Below are positions 53,624 to 63,313 of a stretch of 64,000 bases of DNA, piece by piece. Positions within the stretch are counted from its first letter, which is position 1, and every line of letters begins with the position of its first letter. The position numbers were made by a program, and so were the translations under genes. A model generated the notes under the pieces. The model did not search any database, was not told the DNA's origin, and saw only the letters and a program-made list of their open reading frames with translations. Origin of the DNA: Sphingobium sp. BYY-5 (GTDB lineage: Bacteria > Pseudomonadota > Alphaproteobacteria > Sphingomonadales > Sphingomonadaceae); contig NZ_JALEBH010000001.1 in the NCBI RefSeq assembly GCF_022758885.1, positions 3,333,056 through 3,397,055 of the forward strand. The letters run 5' to 3'.

Positions 53624-54208
53624 ATGCAACCAGAGCCCGTTTTTCGATTTCCCTGGCGAATCGTCTGTGCCGCCGCGGCCTTCACCCTGTTGATGGTCGG
53701 GGCGGGGGTGGCCGCCAATATTCTGACCATCAGCGGCTACGCCAAATTGCCGCTGATGCTGCCCGGCCTACTGGCGCTGGGCTGGCTGGGATGGGAAGCG
53801 TTGCGCCTCGCCGGTGCGGTCCCGGCCACGGCGATCGCCCGTTATATCCGGCGGGCCGTTCCGCTCGTTGCCGCCAATGTGGTCACGGTCATTGCGGCCA
53901 TCATCATCCAGCGCGAATGGCATCCTACCGGCCTGGCGGCGATCCTGGTCGCCCTGCTGCCGGCACCGCCATTGATCGGCTTTGTATGGGCGATGGGTCG
54001 CCTGCTGGTGGAGGAAACGGACGAATATTTGCGCCTGCTCCATGCCCGCCGCGCGCTGATCGCGACGGGTTTCCTGCTGGTGGTGGCGACCGTCTGGGGG
54101 CTGCTCGAAGGATCGGGCCTGGCGCCTCATGCTCCGGCTTATTCCGCATTCATCCTCTGGAATCTGGGCCTGCTGCTCGCGCCTCTCTTTCCGGGCGCGC
54201 GGGCATGA
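53624..54208 (+). CDS. Four-to-six-helix membrane protein, unknown
   Basis: A 194-residue integral membrane protein with helices near residues 12-34, 42-62, 78-98, 105-128, 142-162 and 170-188. No family recognised with certainty. It overlaps the small XRE gene by four bases (ATGA). Pairs of a small polytopic protein and a 60-70-residue XRE protein are common in bacteria, where the membrane partner may control the regulator. Confidence 0.8.
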   Translation: MQPEPVFRFPWRIVCAAAAFTLLMVGAGVAANILTISGYAKLPLMLPGLLALGWLGWEALRLAGAVPATAIARYIRRAVPLVAANVVTVIAAIIIQREWHPTGLAAILVALLPAPPLIGFVWAMGRLLVEETDEYLRLLHARRALIATGFLLVVATVWGLLEGSGLAPHAPAYSAFILWNLGLLLAPLFPGARA

Positions 54209-54396
54209 AGAACCGGCTCAAGATATTGCGGGCCGAGCGGGACTGGAATCAGAGCGATCTTGCTGTACGGCTCGGTGTCTCGCGCCAGAGCATCAATGCG
54301 ATCGAGACCGGCAAATATGATCCCTCGCTGCCGCTCGCCTTTCGCATCGCCGACCTGTTCGGCTTGGCGATCGAGGAGATTTTCCTGCGCGATTAA
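54205..54396 (+). CDS. Minimal XRE-family HTH regulator
   Basis: A 63-residue protein consisting of little more than a helix-turn-helix: NRLKILRAERDWNQSDLAVRLG then VSRQSINAIETGKYDPSLPLAFRIADLF. It resembles YozG/SinR-like small regulators. Its start overlaps the end of the membrane-protein gene, so the pair is translated together; the large inverted repeat upstream (53571-53612) is a plausible binding site. Confidence 0.9.
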   Translation: MKNRLKILRAERDWNQSDLAVRLGVSRQSINAIETGKYDPSLPLAFRIADLFGLAIEEIFLRD

Positions 54397-54465
54397 TAGG
54401 GTGCCGACTTGACCACGACGATGCTTCACTGTCTTCTGTCGTCCGGGGAATGATCCGGGGGTGTC

Positions 54466-55548
54466 ATGGACGAAGAACAGGTCGGGCGGGACGGTTTCGC
54501 CTTTGAGGGCAATTGGCGGGACTATGCGCCGATCGCCTTCACCAATTTGCTGCTGACCATCGTCACGCTGGGCGTCTATCGATTCTGGGCGACCACACGG
54601 ACGCGGCGATACCTCTGGGCGAACAGCCGTTTCATCGACGACCGGCTGGAATGGACGGGCACGGGCAAGGAATTGTTCGTCGGTTTCCTGATGGCGGTGC
54701 TGCTGATCGGTCTTCCCTTCCTCTTCATCCAGTTCGGGGCGCAGGCGCTCATCCTGCGGGGGCAAAATGGCTTGGCGGGAATCCTGACGATCCTTGCCTT
54801 CCTGGTCATCTTCTACATGGCGGGCCTCGCCCGCTTCCGCGCGCTGCGCTATCGCCTAAGCCGTACCTGGTGGCACGGCATCCGGGGCGGCAGCGACAAT
54901 CCGGGTTTCGGCTATGGCCTGTCCTATATGTGGAAGAGCCTGGTCGGCAGCCTCGCATTGGGTCTGATGATCCCCTGGTCGATGATGTCGCTGTGGAACG
55001 AGCGCTGGAACAAGATGAGCTTCGGCCCGCATATGTTCGAGGCGGCGGGCGACCACGGGCCGACCTTCAAGCGGTTCCTGCTCTTCTACCTGTTCCCCTT
55101 CATCCTCGTCGCCATCGGCGCCTTCGCGGCCATCTGGATTGTCCCGATGATGCCGCGCCTGGAACAGGGAACGCCGCCGCCCGTGAGCGCGATTCTGCTG
55201 ATCGCGCTGGTCCCGATCACCTTCTATCTGGCGCTGGGCCTGATTGCGCTGGCCTTCTACGCCAAATTCTTCCGCGTTGCGGTCGACGGGCTGTCGCTGT
55301 CGGGACTGAATTTTCATTTCTACGCGCGCACGAAGGAATGGATCAATCTGTTTCTGGGCGACTTCGCCTTGGTTGTCTGCACGCTGGGGATCGGGGCGAT
55401 CTTCCTGCAATATCGCCACTGGAAATTCTTCATCACCCATATGGGCGTGACCGGTGAAATCTATACCGACGAGTTGACCCAGTCGCAGACCAGGGTCGCG
55501 CGCCATGGCGAAGGGCTGCTCGACGCGCTGGATGTCGGCGCCTTCTGA
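54466..55548 (+). CDS. DUF898 (YjgN-type) membrane protein
   Basis: A 360-residue inner-membrane protein with six or more helices. The N-terminal FEGNWRDYAPIAFTNLLLTIVTLGVYRFWATTRTRRYLW and the later FARTKEWINLF/HWKFFITH blocks are typical of DUF898 proteins, whose function is unknown. It is followed after 3 bases by an M48 metallopeptidase gene, a pairing seen in other genomes, suggesting a shared membrane-quality or protein-processing role. Confidence 0.9.
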   Translation: MDEEQVGRDGFAFEGNWRDYAPIAFTNLLLTIVTLGVYRFWATTRTRRYLWANSRFIDDRLEWTGTGKELFVGFLMAVLLIGLPFLFIQFGAQALILRGQNGLAGILTILAFLVIFYMAGLARFRALRYRLSRTWWHGIRGGSDNPGFGYGLSYMWKSLVGSLALGLMIPWSMMSLWNERWNKMSFGPHMFEAAGDHGPTFKRFLLFYLFPFILVAIGAFAAIWIVPMMPRLEQGTPPPVSAILLIALVPITFYLALGLIALAFYAKFFRVAVDGLSLSGLNFHFYARTKEWINLFLGDFALVVCTLGIGAIFLQYRHWKFFITHMGVTGEIYTDELTQSQTRVARHGEGLLDALDVGAF

Positions 55549-55551
55549 TCC

Positions 55552-56631
55552 ATGAGCGATTTTCGCCCGTGGCATTATGACGGCCGGAGCGCGGTGCGGC
55601 GTTCTGTCGTGCTGCTGGATGCAGACGACGGGGGTTTCCGGCTGGAGGAGTCCGAGAGCGGCTGGACCGGGGAGCCGGTCGCCTGGACCGATCTGACCGT
55701 CATCGCCACGGAAAGCGACCGCGTCGCTTATGGCCACCGGGCGATCCCCGGCTGGCGCATGGGCTTTTCCGGCGATGCGCCGCCGGAGATCGCCGCGCAT
55801 CTGCCCAAGGGGGAGCGCTATGGCCGCTGGATCGACCGGTTCGGTTTCTGGCGGGCGGCGGGGGTGTTCACCATCGTTGCCGCGCTGGTGGTCTGGGGCG
55901 CGCTGGAAGCGCCCGGCCTCATCGCGCCGCTGATCCCCAAGGCATGGGAGAATCGGATGGGCGACGCGATGGTCGGCGATTTCGGCGGCCGTTTCTGCCA
56001 CACGCCGGCGGGCGACGCGGCGCTGCGCGCGCTGGTGGCGCGGATCGATCCCAAGGGGGAGGCGCGGGAGGTCGCGCTGGCCAATATCCCGCTGGTCAAC
56101 GCCGTCACCCTGCCGGGCGGACGGATCATCCTGTTCGACGGACTGGTGCAGCAGGCGGGATCGCCCGATGAGGTGGCGGGCGTGCTGGGCCATGAACTAG
56201 GCCATGTCCGCCATCGCGACACGCTGACGGGCCTGGTGCGCCAGCTTGGCCTGAGCGCCGTGCTGGGCGGCTTTGGCGGCAATGCGGGCGGCTATCTGAA
56301 CGGTGTCCTCTCACTCAGCTATGGACGGGATGCGGAAAGCGTGGCGGACAGCGTCGCCATCGACCAGATGCGCGCCGCCGCCATCTCACCCGCCGGTACG
56401 GCCGCCTTCTTCGCGCGCATGGGCGGAAAGGGAGAGGCGGATCGCACCGAACAGGCGATGACCTGGCTATCCTCCCACCCGCTCTCAGCCGACCGGCGCA
56501 AGCGGTTCGAGCAGGCGGTCGACAAGGGCGGGCGCTATCGCCCGGCGCTGGACGGCGCGCAATGGCAGGCGTTGCGCACGGCCTGCAAGTCCGATCCCCA
56601 TGTGGCCAAGGCCTGGGCAAGCCCCTTCTGA
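55552..56631 (+). CDS. M48-family zinc metallopeptidase
   Basis: A 359-residue membrane-linked peptidase. One helix near residues 100-122 (GVFTIVAALVVWGALEAPGL) precedes the peptidase domain, with HELGHVRHRD (HExxH) near residue 215 and the third ligand region DAESVADSVAIDQM near residue 260. The architecture (N-terminal soluble part, one helix, M48) matches the partners of DUF898 proteins. Probably periplasm-facing. Confidence 0.9.
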   Translation: MSDFRPWHYDGRSAVRRSVVLLDADDGGFRLEESESGWTGEPVAWTDLTVIATESDRVAYGHRAIPGWRMGFSGDAPPEIAAHLPKGERYGRWIDRFGFWRAAGVFTIVAALVVWGALEAPGLIAPLIPKAWENRMGDAMVGDFGGRFCHTPAGDAALRALVARIDPKGEAREVALANIPLVNAVTLPGGRIILFDGLVQQAGSPDEVAGVLGHELGHVRHRDTLTGLVRQLGLSAVLGGFGGNAGGYLNGVLSLSYGRDAESVADSVAIDQMRAAAISPAGTAAFFARMGGKGEADRTEQAMTWLSSHPLSADRRKRFEQAVDKGGRYRPALDGAQWQALRTACKSDPHVAKAWASPF

Positions 56632-56697
56632 CCGGATGCGGCTTGCCCGCAACGCGCATCGCGGATAGTTTCGCGCGCCGGAAAGGAGGCAGGCTGG

Positions 56698-56877
56698 ATG
56701 AAGGCGATGCGCTATATGCTGACCGCGCTGCTCTGCTATGCCGCCTTCTGGGGGGCCGCGCATGTCGGCATGTTGCCGGGGCTGCGCACCGACGCGGCGG
56801 CGGACATGTCTGCCAAGGCGATACCGGGCGCGGAAACATCGCACCGGATGTGGCGCTACCTGCCTATCATCCGGTGA
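56698..56877 (+). CDS. Small 59-residue membrane or exported protein
   Basis: MKAMRYMLTALLCYAAFWGAA forms a hydrophobic signal or anchor; the remainder is polar with no motif. AAAGGAGG precedes the ATG by about 10 bases. The gene ends 3 bases before the convergent DsrE-like gene. No family recognised. Confidence 0.6.
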   Translation: MKAMRYMLTALLCYAAFWGAAHVGMLPGLRTDAAADMSAKAIPGAETSHRMWRYLPIIR

Positions 56878-56880
56878 CGT

Positions 56881-57246
56881 TCAGGCGAAGAGCAGCCGCG
56901 CGCTATCGTCCGTCTGCTGGAGGAAGCCGACCGGCCCTCCTATCTCGATAGTAGCCGGCAGGTCATCGGTCGTCATGCCCGAAAGCGCCAAGCCGCTCTG
57001 GCAGGCGATGATCGCGACGCCCAGTCCCAGCGCCTCCTCCACCAGCATCGCCAGCGGCGGCAATCCGGCTGCCCGATGCGCGGCATCTTGCGGCGCGGCG
57101 ATCGGCGCGCGCAGCAGCGCTACGGCATCCAGTTGCAGGAAAATCGCAGCCTCGCCCCCCAGGGCCGCCTGCGCTGCCGCCAGCACCAGCGCGCCGCGCA
57201 GCCGTTCCGCATCCGCCGTCGTGACGACGATCCTTAAGGAACGCAT
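56881..57246 (-). CDS. DsrE/DsrF-like protein
   Basis: A 121-residue protein of the DsrE fold (RIVVTTADAERLRGALVLAAAQAALG start, VEEALGLGVAIIACQSGLALSG later, with a Cys in IIACQSG). Relatives transfer sulfur or act as small oxidoreductases. It overlaps the upstream ThiF/MoeB-like gene by 13 bases and is the last of the ubiE operon. Confidence 0.8.
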   Translation of the reverse strand: MRSLRIVVTTADAERLRGALVLAAAQAALGGEAAIFLQLDAVALLRAPIAAPQDAAHRAAGLPPLAMLVEEALGLGVAIIACQSGLALSGMTTDDLPATIEIGGPVGFLQQTDDSARLLFA

Positions 57247-58001
57247 AGTTCCACGGCGCAGCCGGGACAGGCAGGGTCCTTCGCCACGTCGAGCGTGCGG
57301 AAGCGCATGGACAACAGGTCGGCGATCAGCAGCCTGCCCGCCATGTCCGCGCCGAAGGGGACGATCGCGCGGATCACCTCCAGCGCGGCGAGGCAGCCCA
57401 TCGTGCCGGTGAGCGCGCCGATCACGCCCGTTTCGGCGCAGGTGCGTTCGGGCGCATCCTCCGGCGCGCCGACCAGGCAGCGATAGCAGGGCTTGTCCTT
57501 TTCCCAGCCGCGATAGGTGGCAAGCTGCCCCTCGAACGGGCCGACCGCCGCCGACACCAGCGGTATCCGCAGCCTTTGCGCCGCGTCGGCGACCGCCAGC
57601 CGCGTGTCGAAATTGTCGCAGCCGTCCAGCACCACATCCGCTTCGCGCAGGATCAGATCGGCATTGGTGGCGTCGATCCGGGCATTGATGGGGATCAGCT
57701 TTACGTCGGGATTGATCCGCGCCACGGCGGCCATCGTCGCCTCGGCCTTGGGCGCGCCGATATCGGCGGTGCCGAACAGGATCTGCCGCTGGAGATTGGA
57801 CAGGGCCACCGCGTCATGATCGATCACGCGGATCGTGCCGACACCGGCCGCCGCCAGATAGAGGATCGCCGGGCTGCCGATGCCACCTGCGCCGATCACC
57901 GCAACGTCGGCGCCCAGCAATCGCGTCTGCCCCGCGCCGCCAATCTCCTTGAGGATGATGTGCCGGGCATAGCGTTCCAGTTGATCGTCGCTGAGCGTCA
58001 C
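57234..58001 (-). CDS. ThiF/MoeB-family adenylyltransferase
   Basis: A 255-residue E1-like enzyme. ATP-binding GAGGIGSPAILYLAAAGVG near residue 37, catalytic Cys in ERTCAETGVIG near residue 184, and zinc cysteines in CYRCL and CPGC. It activates the C-terminal Gly-Gly of MoaD or ThiS, or a similar sulfur carrier. Neither moaD nor thiS is adjacent, so whether it serves molybdopterin or thiamine synthesis is open. Confidence 0.88.
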   Translation of the reverse strand: MTLSDDQLERYARHIILKEIGGAGQTRLLGADVAVIGAGGIGSPAILYLAAAGVGTIRVIDHDAVALSNLQRQILFGTADIGAPKAEATMAAVARINPDVKLIPINARIDATNADLILREADVVLDGCDNFDTRLAVADAAQRLRIPLVSAAVGPFEGQLATYRGWEKDKPCYRCLVGAPEDAPERTCAETGVIGALTGTMGCLAALEVIRAIVPFGADMAGRLLIADLLSMRFRTLDVAKDPACPGCAVELCVP

Positions 58002-58402
58002 GGCGCGTCGGACCAGAGGAAGCGGACCTGCGAACGCATCCAGCGCGGTTCGGCCGCGCCGCTTTTGGGGAAGGAGTTACGCAGAGTGCCAAGGATGCGG
58101 CCGCTCACAAATTTCTCTACATCCGGGCAGCGTACATTGACTGGCGCGATCTTCAACGGCTTGCCGTCGCCCGACAGCAGGAACAGCATGTCGATTTCCA
58201 GCAATTGTGAGCCTTCATGGTTCACGGCGCCACTACATTCGCCGTGTCGATATAGACGGGCCACATCCTCCGACCAGCGCGGCGATATCTTGTGGCCTAG
58301 CCAGCCGTTGATGACGGGGACGCTGCCCAGATCCTGGGGCATGGGAATTGCGGCATCCGCCACGGGCGTCGCAGCCAGCATCAGTGAAAGCAGCATCGTC
58401 AT
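57998..58402 (-). CDS. Hypothetical exported protein
   Basis: A 134-residue protein with a signal peptide (MTMLLSLMLAATPVADAA) and a mature part without recognised motif, containing two Cys. It overlaps the ThiF-like gene by four bases and is 4 bases behind dut, so it is co-translated in the middle of a cofactor operon although exported. No function can be assigned. Confidence 0.75.
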   Translation of the reverse strand: MTMLLSLMLAATPVADAAIPMPQDLGSVPVINGWLGHKISPRWSEDVARLYRHGECSGAVNHEGSQLLEIDMLFLLSGDGKPLKIAPVNVRCPDVEKFVSGRILGTLRNSFPKSGAAEPRWMRSQVRFLWSDAP

Positions 58403-58406
58403 CGCG

Positions 58407-58862
58407 TCACACCCCTGTCGAACCGAAACCGCCCTGTCCCCGGACGGTGTCGTCGAGACTATCGACTTCCGCGAAGCTGGCAAGCTGGACCGGCGCGACC
58501 ACCAATTGGGCGATGCGGTCGCCGCGCTGGATGGGGAAGGGCGCGGCGCCCAGGTTGATGAGGATGATTTTCAGCTCGCCACGATAATCGGCATCGATCG
58601 TGCCGGGCGTGTTGGGCAGGCTGATGCCATGTTTGAGCGCCAGGCCGGAACGCGGGCGCACCTGCACCTCATAGCCTTCCGGGATCGCCATTGCGAAGCC
58701 GGTCGCCACGGCATGGCGGCCACCGGGGGGCAGCGTCAGTTCCTCGGCCGACACCACGTCCATGCCCGCTGCATGGGCGGTGGCGTAGGCAGGCACCGGC
58801 AATCCCTCGCCATGGGGCAGGCGCTTCAACAGGATTTCAACCGGGGCGAGAGGAGAGGGCAT
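58407..58862 (-). CDS. dut: Deoxyuridine 5'-triphosphate nucleotidohydrolase
   Basis: Hydrolyses dUTP to dUMP, keeping uracil out of DNA. The 151-residue protein has the five dUTPase motifs: [43 protein letters not shown] and the C-terminal [10 protein letters not shown]. The ATG at 58862 lies inside the end of coaBC (26-base overlap). Confidence 0.96.
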   Translation of the reverse strand: MPSPLAPVEILLKRLPHGEGLPVPAYATAHAAGMDVVSAEELTLPPGGRHAVATGFAMAIPEGYEVQVRPRSGLALKHGISLPNTPGTIDADYRGELKIILINLGAAPFPIQRGDRIAQLVVAPVQLASFAEVDSLDDTVRGQGGFGSTGV

Positions 58863-60111
58863 GGGCAACCTTTTCGATGAGTTTGTCGGCGACCTGGCCC
58901 TTGGGCATGGCAGGCCATGTTTCGATGCCGTCGGTGGTGACGATCTGCACGGCATTGGCGTCGCCGCCCATCACGTCACCCGACACATCGTTGGCGACGA
59001 TCCAGTCCGCGCCTTTCCGGATGAGCTTGGCCTGGGCATGTTCGGCGATCTTCTGCGTTTCGGCAGCGAAGCCGACCAGCAGGGCAGGACGATGGGCATG
59101 GTGGCTGAGGGTCGCGAGGATATCGGGATTCTCGACCAGGGCGAGCGGGGCGGGCTGGCCCGATCCGTCCTTCTTGATCTTCTGTTCGGCGGCGTCGGCG
59201 GTGCGCCAGTCGGCGACGGCGGCGACCATGATCGCGGCGTCGGCGGGCAGGGCGGCTTCGACCGCGGCCAGCATCTGCCGCGCGGTCTCGACATCCACCC
59301 GGTCTACGCCCAGCGGGGTGGGCAACTGCACCGGCCCGGCGACCAGAGTCACCCGCGCGCCAGCCCGCGCGGCGGCGGCGGCGATGGCGAAACCCTGCTT
59401 GCCCGACGAACGATTGGCGATGTAGCGCACTGGATCGATCGGCTCATGCGTCGGCCCGGCGGTGACGAGGATATGCTTGTCTGTCAAATTTCCGTTCGGT
59501 TCGAGCTTGTCGAGAACCGACAGCGCATCACCGGCAAAATCGGGCTGGTCCGCCAGCGGATCGGCGCCTCTGGGCAGAGCGAGCAGCCGCTCGATCTCCG
59601 CAGCAATCGCCTCCGGTTCGGGCAGGCGGCCCTTGCCATACTCGCCGCACGCCATCTCGCCGCTGTCGGGTTCGAGGATATGGACGCCATCGGCATGGAG
59701 CCGTTCCAGATTGCGCTGCGTCGCTTTGTGATGCCACATGCGCACATTCATCGCCGGCACGGCCAGCACCGGCTTGTCGGTGGCGAGCAGCAGCGTGGTC
59801 GCCAGATTGTCGGCGATGCCGTTCGCCATCTTGGCGAGGATGTTCGCGGTCGCCGGTGCCACCACGATCAGATCGGCCTGTCGTGAGAGCTGGATATGCC
59901 CGATTTCCCGCTCTTCCTTGAGGTCGAACATGTCGCCAAAGACATGATCCTCGGTCAGCACGCCCAGCGACAGCGGCGTCACGAACTTCTCCGCGCTCTC
60001 CGTCAACACCGCCCGCACCGCGATGCCGCGCTTGCGCAAGGTGCGAACCAGTTCGAGCGCCTTGTAGGCCGCGATGCCGCCGGAGATGATGAGGAGGATG
60101 CGCTGGGTCAT
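58837..60111 (-). CDS. coaBC: Bifunctional phosphopantothenoylcysteine decarboxylase/synthetase
   Basis: Catalyses two steps of coenzyme A synthesis. The 424-residue protein has the FMN-binding decarboxylase half ([34 protein letters not shown]) and the synthetase half ([28 protein letters not shown]). The ATG overlaps ubiB's stop by four bases (ATGA). The position between ubiB and dut is typical of Alphaproteobacteria. Confidence 0.96.
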   Translation of the reverse strand: MTQRILLIISGGIAAYKALELVRTLRKRGIAVRAVLTESAEKFVTPLSLGVLTEDHVFGDMFDLKEEREIGHIQLSRQADLIVVAPATANILAKMANGIADNLATTLLLATDKPVLAVPAMNVRMWHHKATQRNLERLHADGVHILEPDSGEMACGEYGKGRLPEPEAIAAEIERLLALPRGADPLADQPDFAGDALSVLDKLEPNGNLTDKHILVTAGPTHEPIDPVRYIANRSSGKQGFAIAAAAARAGARVTLVAGPVQLPTPLGVDRVDVETARQMLAAVEAALPADAAIMVAAVADWRTADAAEQKIKKDGSGQPAPLALVENPDILATLSHHAHRPALLVGFAAETQKIAEHAQAKLIRKGADWIVANDVSGDVMGGDANAVQIVTTDGIETWPAMPKGQVADKLIEKVAHALSSRPG

Positions 60112-61649
60112 AGTCGTAGATATAGGAGCGCGGAGCCGAGCACGCCAGCCGCCGCAGCGATTGCCGCAACAAGCACATAGCGCCAGCCGCCACCCATGCG
60201 CATCAACTTTACCTCGCCCAGCGGGGGCGGGGGCGGGGCGCCGCCTTTTTCGGGGAAGGCGTCCTCGATCCGCTTGACCAGGCCCGGCAGCCGCTGGAGC
60301 GTGCGCCAGTTTTCGATCAGCGTGTCGGCCGCCTTCGCTTCCGGCCCCAGCTCGTCGCGCAGCCAGCCCTTCACATAGGGGCCGCTCGTCTCCCACAGGT
60401 TGATGTCGGGGTCGAGCGCGGTCGCCACGCCCTCCACCATGACCATCGTCTTTTGCAACAGCAGCAGATGCGGCTGGGTCTGCATGTCGAAGTCGCGGGT
60501 GATGGCGAACAGGCCGTCGAGCATCCCGCCGACCGACAATTCGCGCACCGGCTTGCCGCGCATCGGCTCGCCCACGGCACGCAGCGCGGTCGCGAATTCC
60601 TCGACATTATGATGGCCGGGCACATATTGCGCCTCGAAATGGATTTCGGCGACGCGCTTGTAATTGCCGGTGATGAGGCCGTAGAGAATTTCCGCCAGCC
60701 ACATGCGCGCGCGTCGGTCGATCCGGCCCATGATGCCGAAATCGATCGCGACGATGTCGCCATTGGGCGTCACGAACAAATTGCCCTGATGCATGTCGGC
60801 GTGGAAGAATCCTTCCGCGATCGCCTGCCGCAGGAAGGCGTTGACCAGCCGCGCCGCCAGATCCTTCACATCATGGCCGGCGGCGATCAGCGCATCGCGA
60901 TCGGAGATCTTGATGCCGTCGATCCATTCCATCGTCATGACCTTGCCGGTCGTGCGGTCCCAGTCGATCGCAGGGATGCGGTATCCTGGCATCGCCTCCA
61001 TCGCTTCGCTGAGTTCGGACGCCGACGCCGCCTCGCGTCGCAGGTCCAGTTCGCGCACGGTCCATCGCTTCATATTGGCGATGACCAGCCGCGGGCGCAG
61101 GCGGGCGAGTTCGCCGCCCAGTTGCTCGACATGGGCGGCGGCCCATTCATAGGTCTGGATGTCGCGATTGAACTGGTCGATGACGCCGGGCCGGATCACC
61201 TTGACCGCGACGTCGCGACCGTCGGTGGTAAGCGCACGGTGCACCTGCGCGATCGAGGCTGCGCCGACCGGCACCTCATCGAAGCGGCTGTAGAGCGCAT
61301 CGAGCGGACGGCTGAAGCTTTGCTCGATCTGCGCCTTGACTGTTTCGAACGGGACGGGGGGCAGGGCGTCTTGCAAGCGGAGCAGGTCGTTCGCCGCATG
61401 ATCGCCCACCAGGTCGGGACGGGTCGCGAGCGTCTGGCCCAGCTTGATCGCGGCGGGACCGATTGCCTGGAAGGCGTCGGCATAGCGTGGCTGGTTGGGT
61501 ACGCGCGCGCCGAAGCGGGCGATACGGACCAGCCGCCGCACGGGCGTCGGGGTCAGCGGATCGCGCTCGATACCGGTCAGCGCGCCATGCCGCGCCAGAG
61601 TGCGCCCCCATTTTACGAGGCGCCAGAGATGCGTGATATGCGCGGTCAT
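60108..61649 (-). CDS. ubiB: Ubiquinone biosynthesis protein UbiB
   Basis: A 513-residue atypical kinase-like ATPase needed for ubiquinone synthesis. ABC1/ADCK features: KLGQTLATRPDLVG near residue 70, the Ala-rich loop region PVGAASIAQVHRA near 125, HADMHQGNLFV and VAIDFGIMGRI near 285-305. Two C-terminal helices anchor it in the membrane. It begins 7 bases after ubiE. Confidence 0.95.
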   Translation of the reverse strand: MTAHITHLWRLVKWGRTLARHGALTGIERDPLTPTPVRRLVRIARFGARVPNQPRYADAFQAIGPAAIKLGQTLATRPDLVGDHAANDLLRLQDALPPVPFETVKAQIEQSFSRPLDALYSRFDEVPVGAASIAQVHRALTTDGRDVAVKVIRPGVIDQFNRDIQTYEWAAAHVEQLGGELARLRPRLVIANMKRWTVRELDLRREAASASELSEAMEAMPGYRIPAIDWDRTTGKVMTMEWIDGIKISDRDALIAAGHDVKDLAARLVNAFLRQAIAEGFFHADMHQGNLFVTPNGDIVAIDFGIMGRIDRRARMWLAEILYGLITGNYKRVAEIHFEAQYVPGHHNVEEFATALRAVGEPMRGKPVRELSVGGMLDGLFAITRDFDMQTQPHLLLLQKTMVMVEGVATALDPDINLWETSGPYVKGWLRDELGPEAKAADTLIENWRTLQRLPGLVKRIEDAFPEKGGAPPPPPLGEVKLMRMGGGWRYVLVAAIAAAAGVLGSALLYLRL

Positions 61650-61656
61650 GCGGGCG

Positions 61657-62394
61657 TCAAATCTTCCACCCGCTATGGATGGCGACCAGCCCGCCCAATA
61701 TCGGCTCGACCTTGGTGTTCACGAAGCCGGCCTCGCGGATCATGGTTTCGAATTTGAGCATGGGCGGGAAGCGGCGGATCGATTCGATCAGGTAGCGATA
61801 ACTGTCCGCATCGTTGGCGAAAAGCTTGCCCAGTTGCGGCACCAGCTTGTGCGAATAGCTGTCATAGACGTCTGAAAATCCCGGCCAGGTAGTGGTCGAA
61901 AATTCCAGGCAGAAGAATCGCCCACCGAATTTGAGTATGCGATTGGCCTCGCGCAGGGCCTGGTCGATATGGGTGACATTGCGGATGCCGAAGGCGATCG
62001 TATAGGCGTCGAACGCCCGGTCGCCAAAGGTCAGTTCTTCCGCATTCTGTTCCGACCAGATCAGGCCGTCATAGCCCTTCTTCTGTGCCCGATCGACGCC
62101 CACGGCCAGCATTTCGGGATTGATATCCGACACCGTCACCTGCGCGCCATGCCTGTGCATCCGGAACGCGATGTCGCCGGTGCCGCCCGCCATGTCCAGA
62201 ATCTGTTCGCCGGCGCGGGGCTTCACCCGGCGCACGAACTGATCCTTCCACAAGCGATGCGCGCCGCCCGACATGGCGTCGTTCATCAGGTCATATTTGG
62301 CCGCGACATTGGAGAAGACCGCGCGGACCATGCCCGCCTTTTCAGCGGCATCGACGTCGCGATAGCCGAAGGATGCTGTGTCGTTCATGGGCAT
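61657..62394 (-). CDS. ubiE: Ubiquinone/menaquinone C-methyltransferase
   Basis: Methylates the ring of ubiquinone precursors. The 245-residue protein has the SAM motif DMAGGTGDIAFRM near residue 75, and the UbiE signatures YDLMNDAMSGGAHRLWKDQFV near 35 and IRNVTHIDQALREANRIL near 150. It is the first gene of the long operon on the minus strand and divergent from mutM. Confidence 0.95.
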   Translation of the reverse strand: MPMNDTASFGYRDVDAAEKAGMVRAVFSNVAAKYDLMNDAMSGGAHRLWKDQFVRRVKPRAGEQILDMAGGTGDIAFRMHRHGAQVTVSDINPEMLAVGVDRAQKKGYDGLIWSEQNAEELTFGDRAFDAYTIAFGIRNVTHIDQALREANRILKFGGRFFCLEFSTTTWPGFSDVYDSYSHKLVPQLGKLFANDADSYRYLIESIRRFPPMLKFETMIREAGFVNTKVEPILGGLVAIHSGWKI

Positions 62395-62500
62395 CGCTCT
62401 AGCCGCTGTTCCACCGCCATGCCAGTGAGAAGGCGCGTGGGGTATTTGCCCCTGTCCCTCGCCCCTATCCCTCAGCGGCGTACGTCCCTACATGGGTGCC

Positions 62501-63313
62501 ATGCCAGAACTGCCCGAAGTCGAAACCACCATTGCCGGCCTGCGCTCCGTCCTTCAGGGAGCGGTGTTGGCGCGGGTCGAGCCGCGCCGCGCGGACCTGC
62601 GCTTTCCGATTCCCGTTGATCTGCGCCAGCGCCTGACCGGGGCGACCGTCACGAACCTGTCGCGCCGCGCCAAATATGGCCTGATCGAAACCGATCGGGG
62701 GGACATGATGATCTTTCACCTTGGCATGTCGGGCCGATGGCGCATCGACCCGGCGGAGATCGGGGCGCACGATCATCTGCTGCTGGAGACGGGCGGCGGT
62801 CGCCTCCTTTCGCTGAACGATCCGCGCCGCTTCGGGTCGATCGACCTGGTGCGGTCGGATACATGGACCAGCTACGCCCCCTTCACCCGCATGGGACCGG
62901 AGCCGCTGGGGCCGGATTTCGACGTCGCCCGATTCGCCGCTGTGCTGGAGGGCAAGGCGACCTCGATCAAGGCAGCCCTGCTCGATCAGAGGATCGTCGC
63001 GGGCCTTGGCAATATATATGTGTGCGAAGCGCTCAACATGACGGGGATCGCCCCGACTCGCGCGGCGGGAAAGATCAGTCGCCCGCGACTCGCCTTGCTG
63101 GTCGAATCGATTCGCGATGTGCTGGCCGCCGCCATCGTCGCGGGCGGTTCCACCCTGCGGGACTATGCCCGGCCCGACGGGGAGCTTGGCTATTTTTCCA
63201 AACAGTGGCGCGTCTATGGGCGCGAGGGCGGACTCTGCGCTTGCGGTGGCACGGTGCAGCGCCGAGTCGATGGGGGGAGATCGACCTTCTTCTGCCCGAA
63301 ATGCCAGAAATAG
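62501..63313 (+). CDS. mutM: Formamidopyrimidine-DNA glycosylase
   Basis: Removes 8-oxoguanine and formamidopyrimidines and nicks the site. The catalytic N-terminal Pro-Glu requires the start PELPEVETT right after Met, so ATG 62501 is the start and the upstream in-frame ATG at 62492 is not. The 270-residue protein has the helix-two-turn-helix (LGNIYVCEAL) and the C-terminal zinc finger with CACGG and FFCPKCQK. Confidence 0.96.
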   Translation: MPELPEVETTIAGLRSVLQGAVLARVEPRRADLRFPIPVDLRQRLTGATVTNLSRRAKYGLIETDRGDMMIFHLGMSGRWRIDPAEIGAHDHLLLETGGGRLLSLNDPRRFGSIDLVRSDTWTSYAPFTRMGPEPLGPDFDVARFAAVLEGKATSIKAALLDQRIVAGLGNIYVCEALNMTGIAPTRAAGKISRPRLALLVESIRDVLAAAIVAGGSTLRDYARPDGELGYFSKQWRVYGREGGLCACGGTVQRRVDGGRSTFFCPKCQK

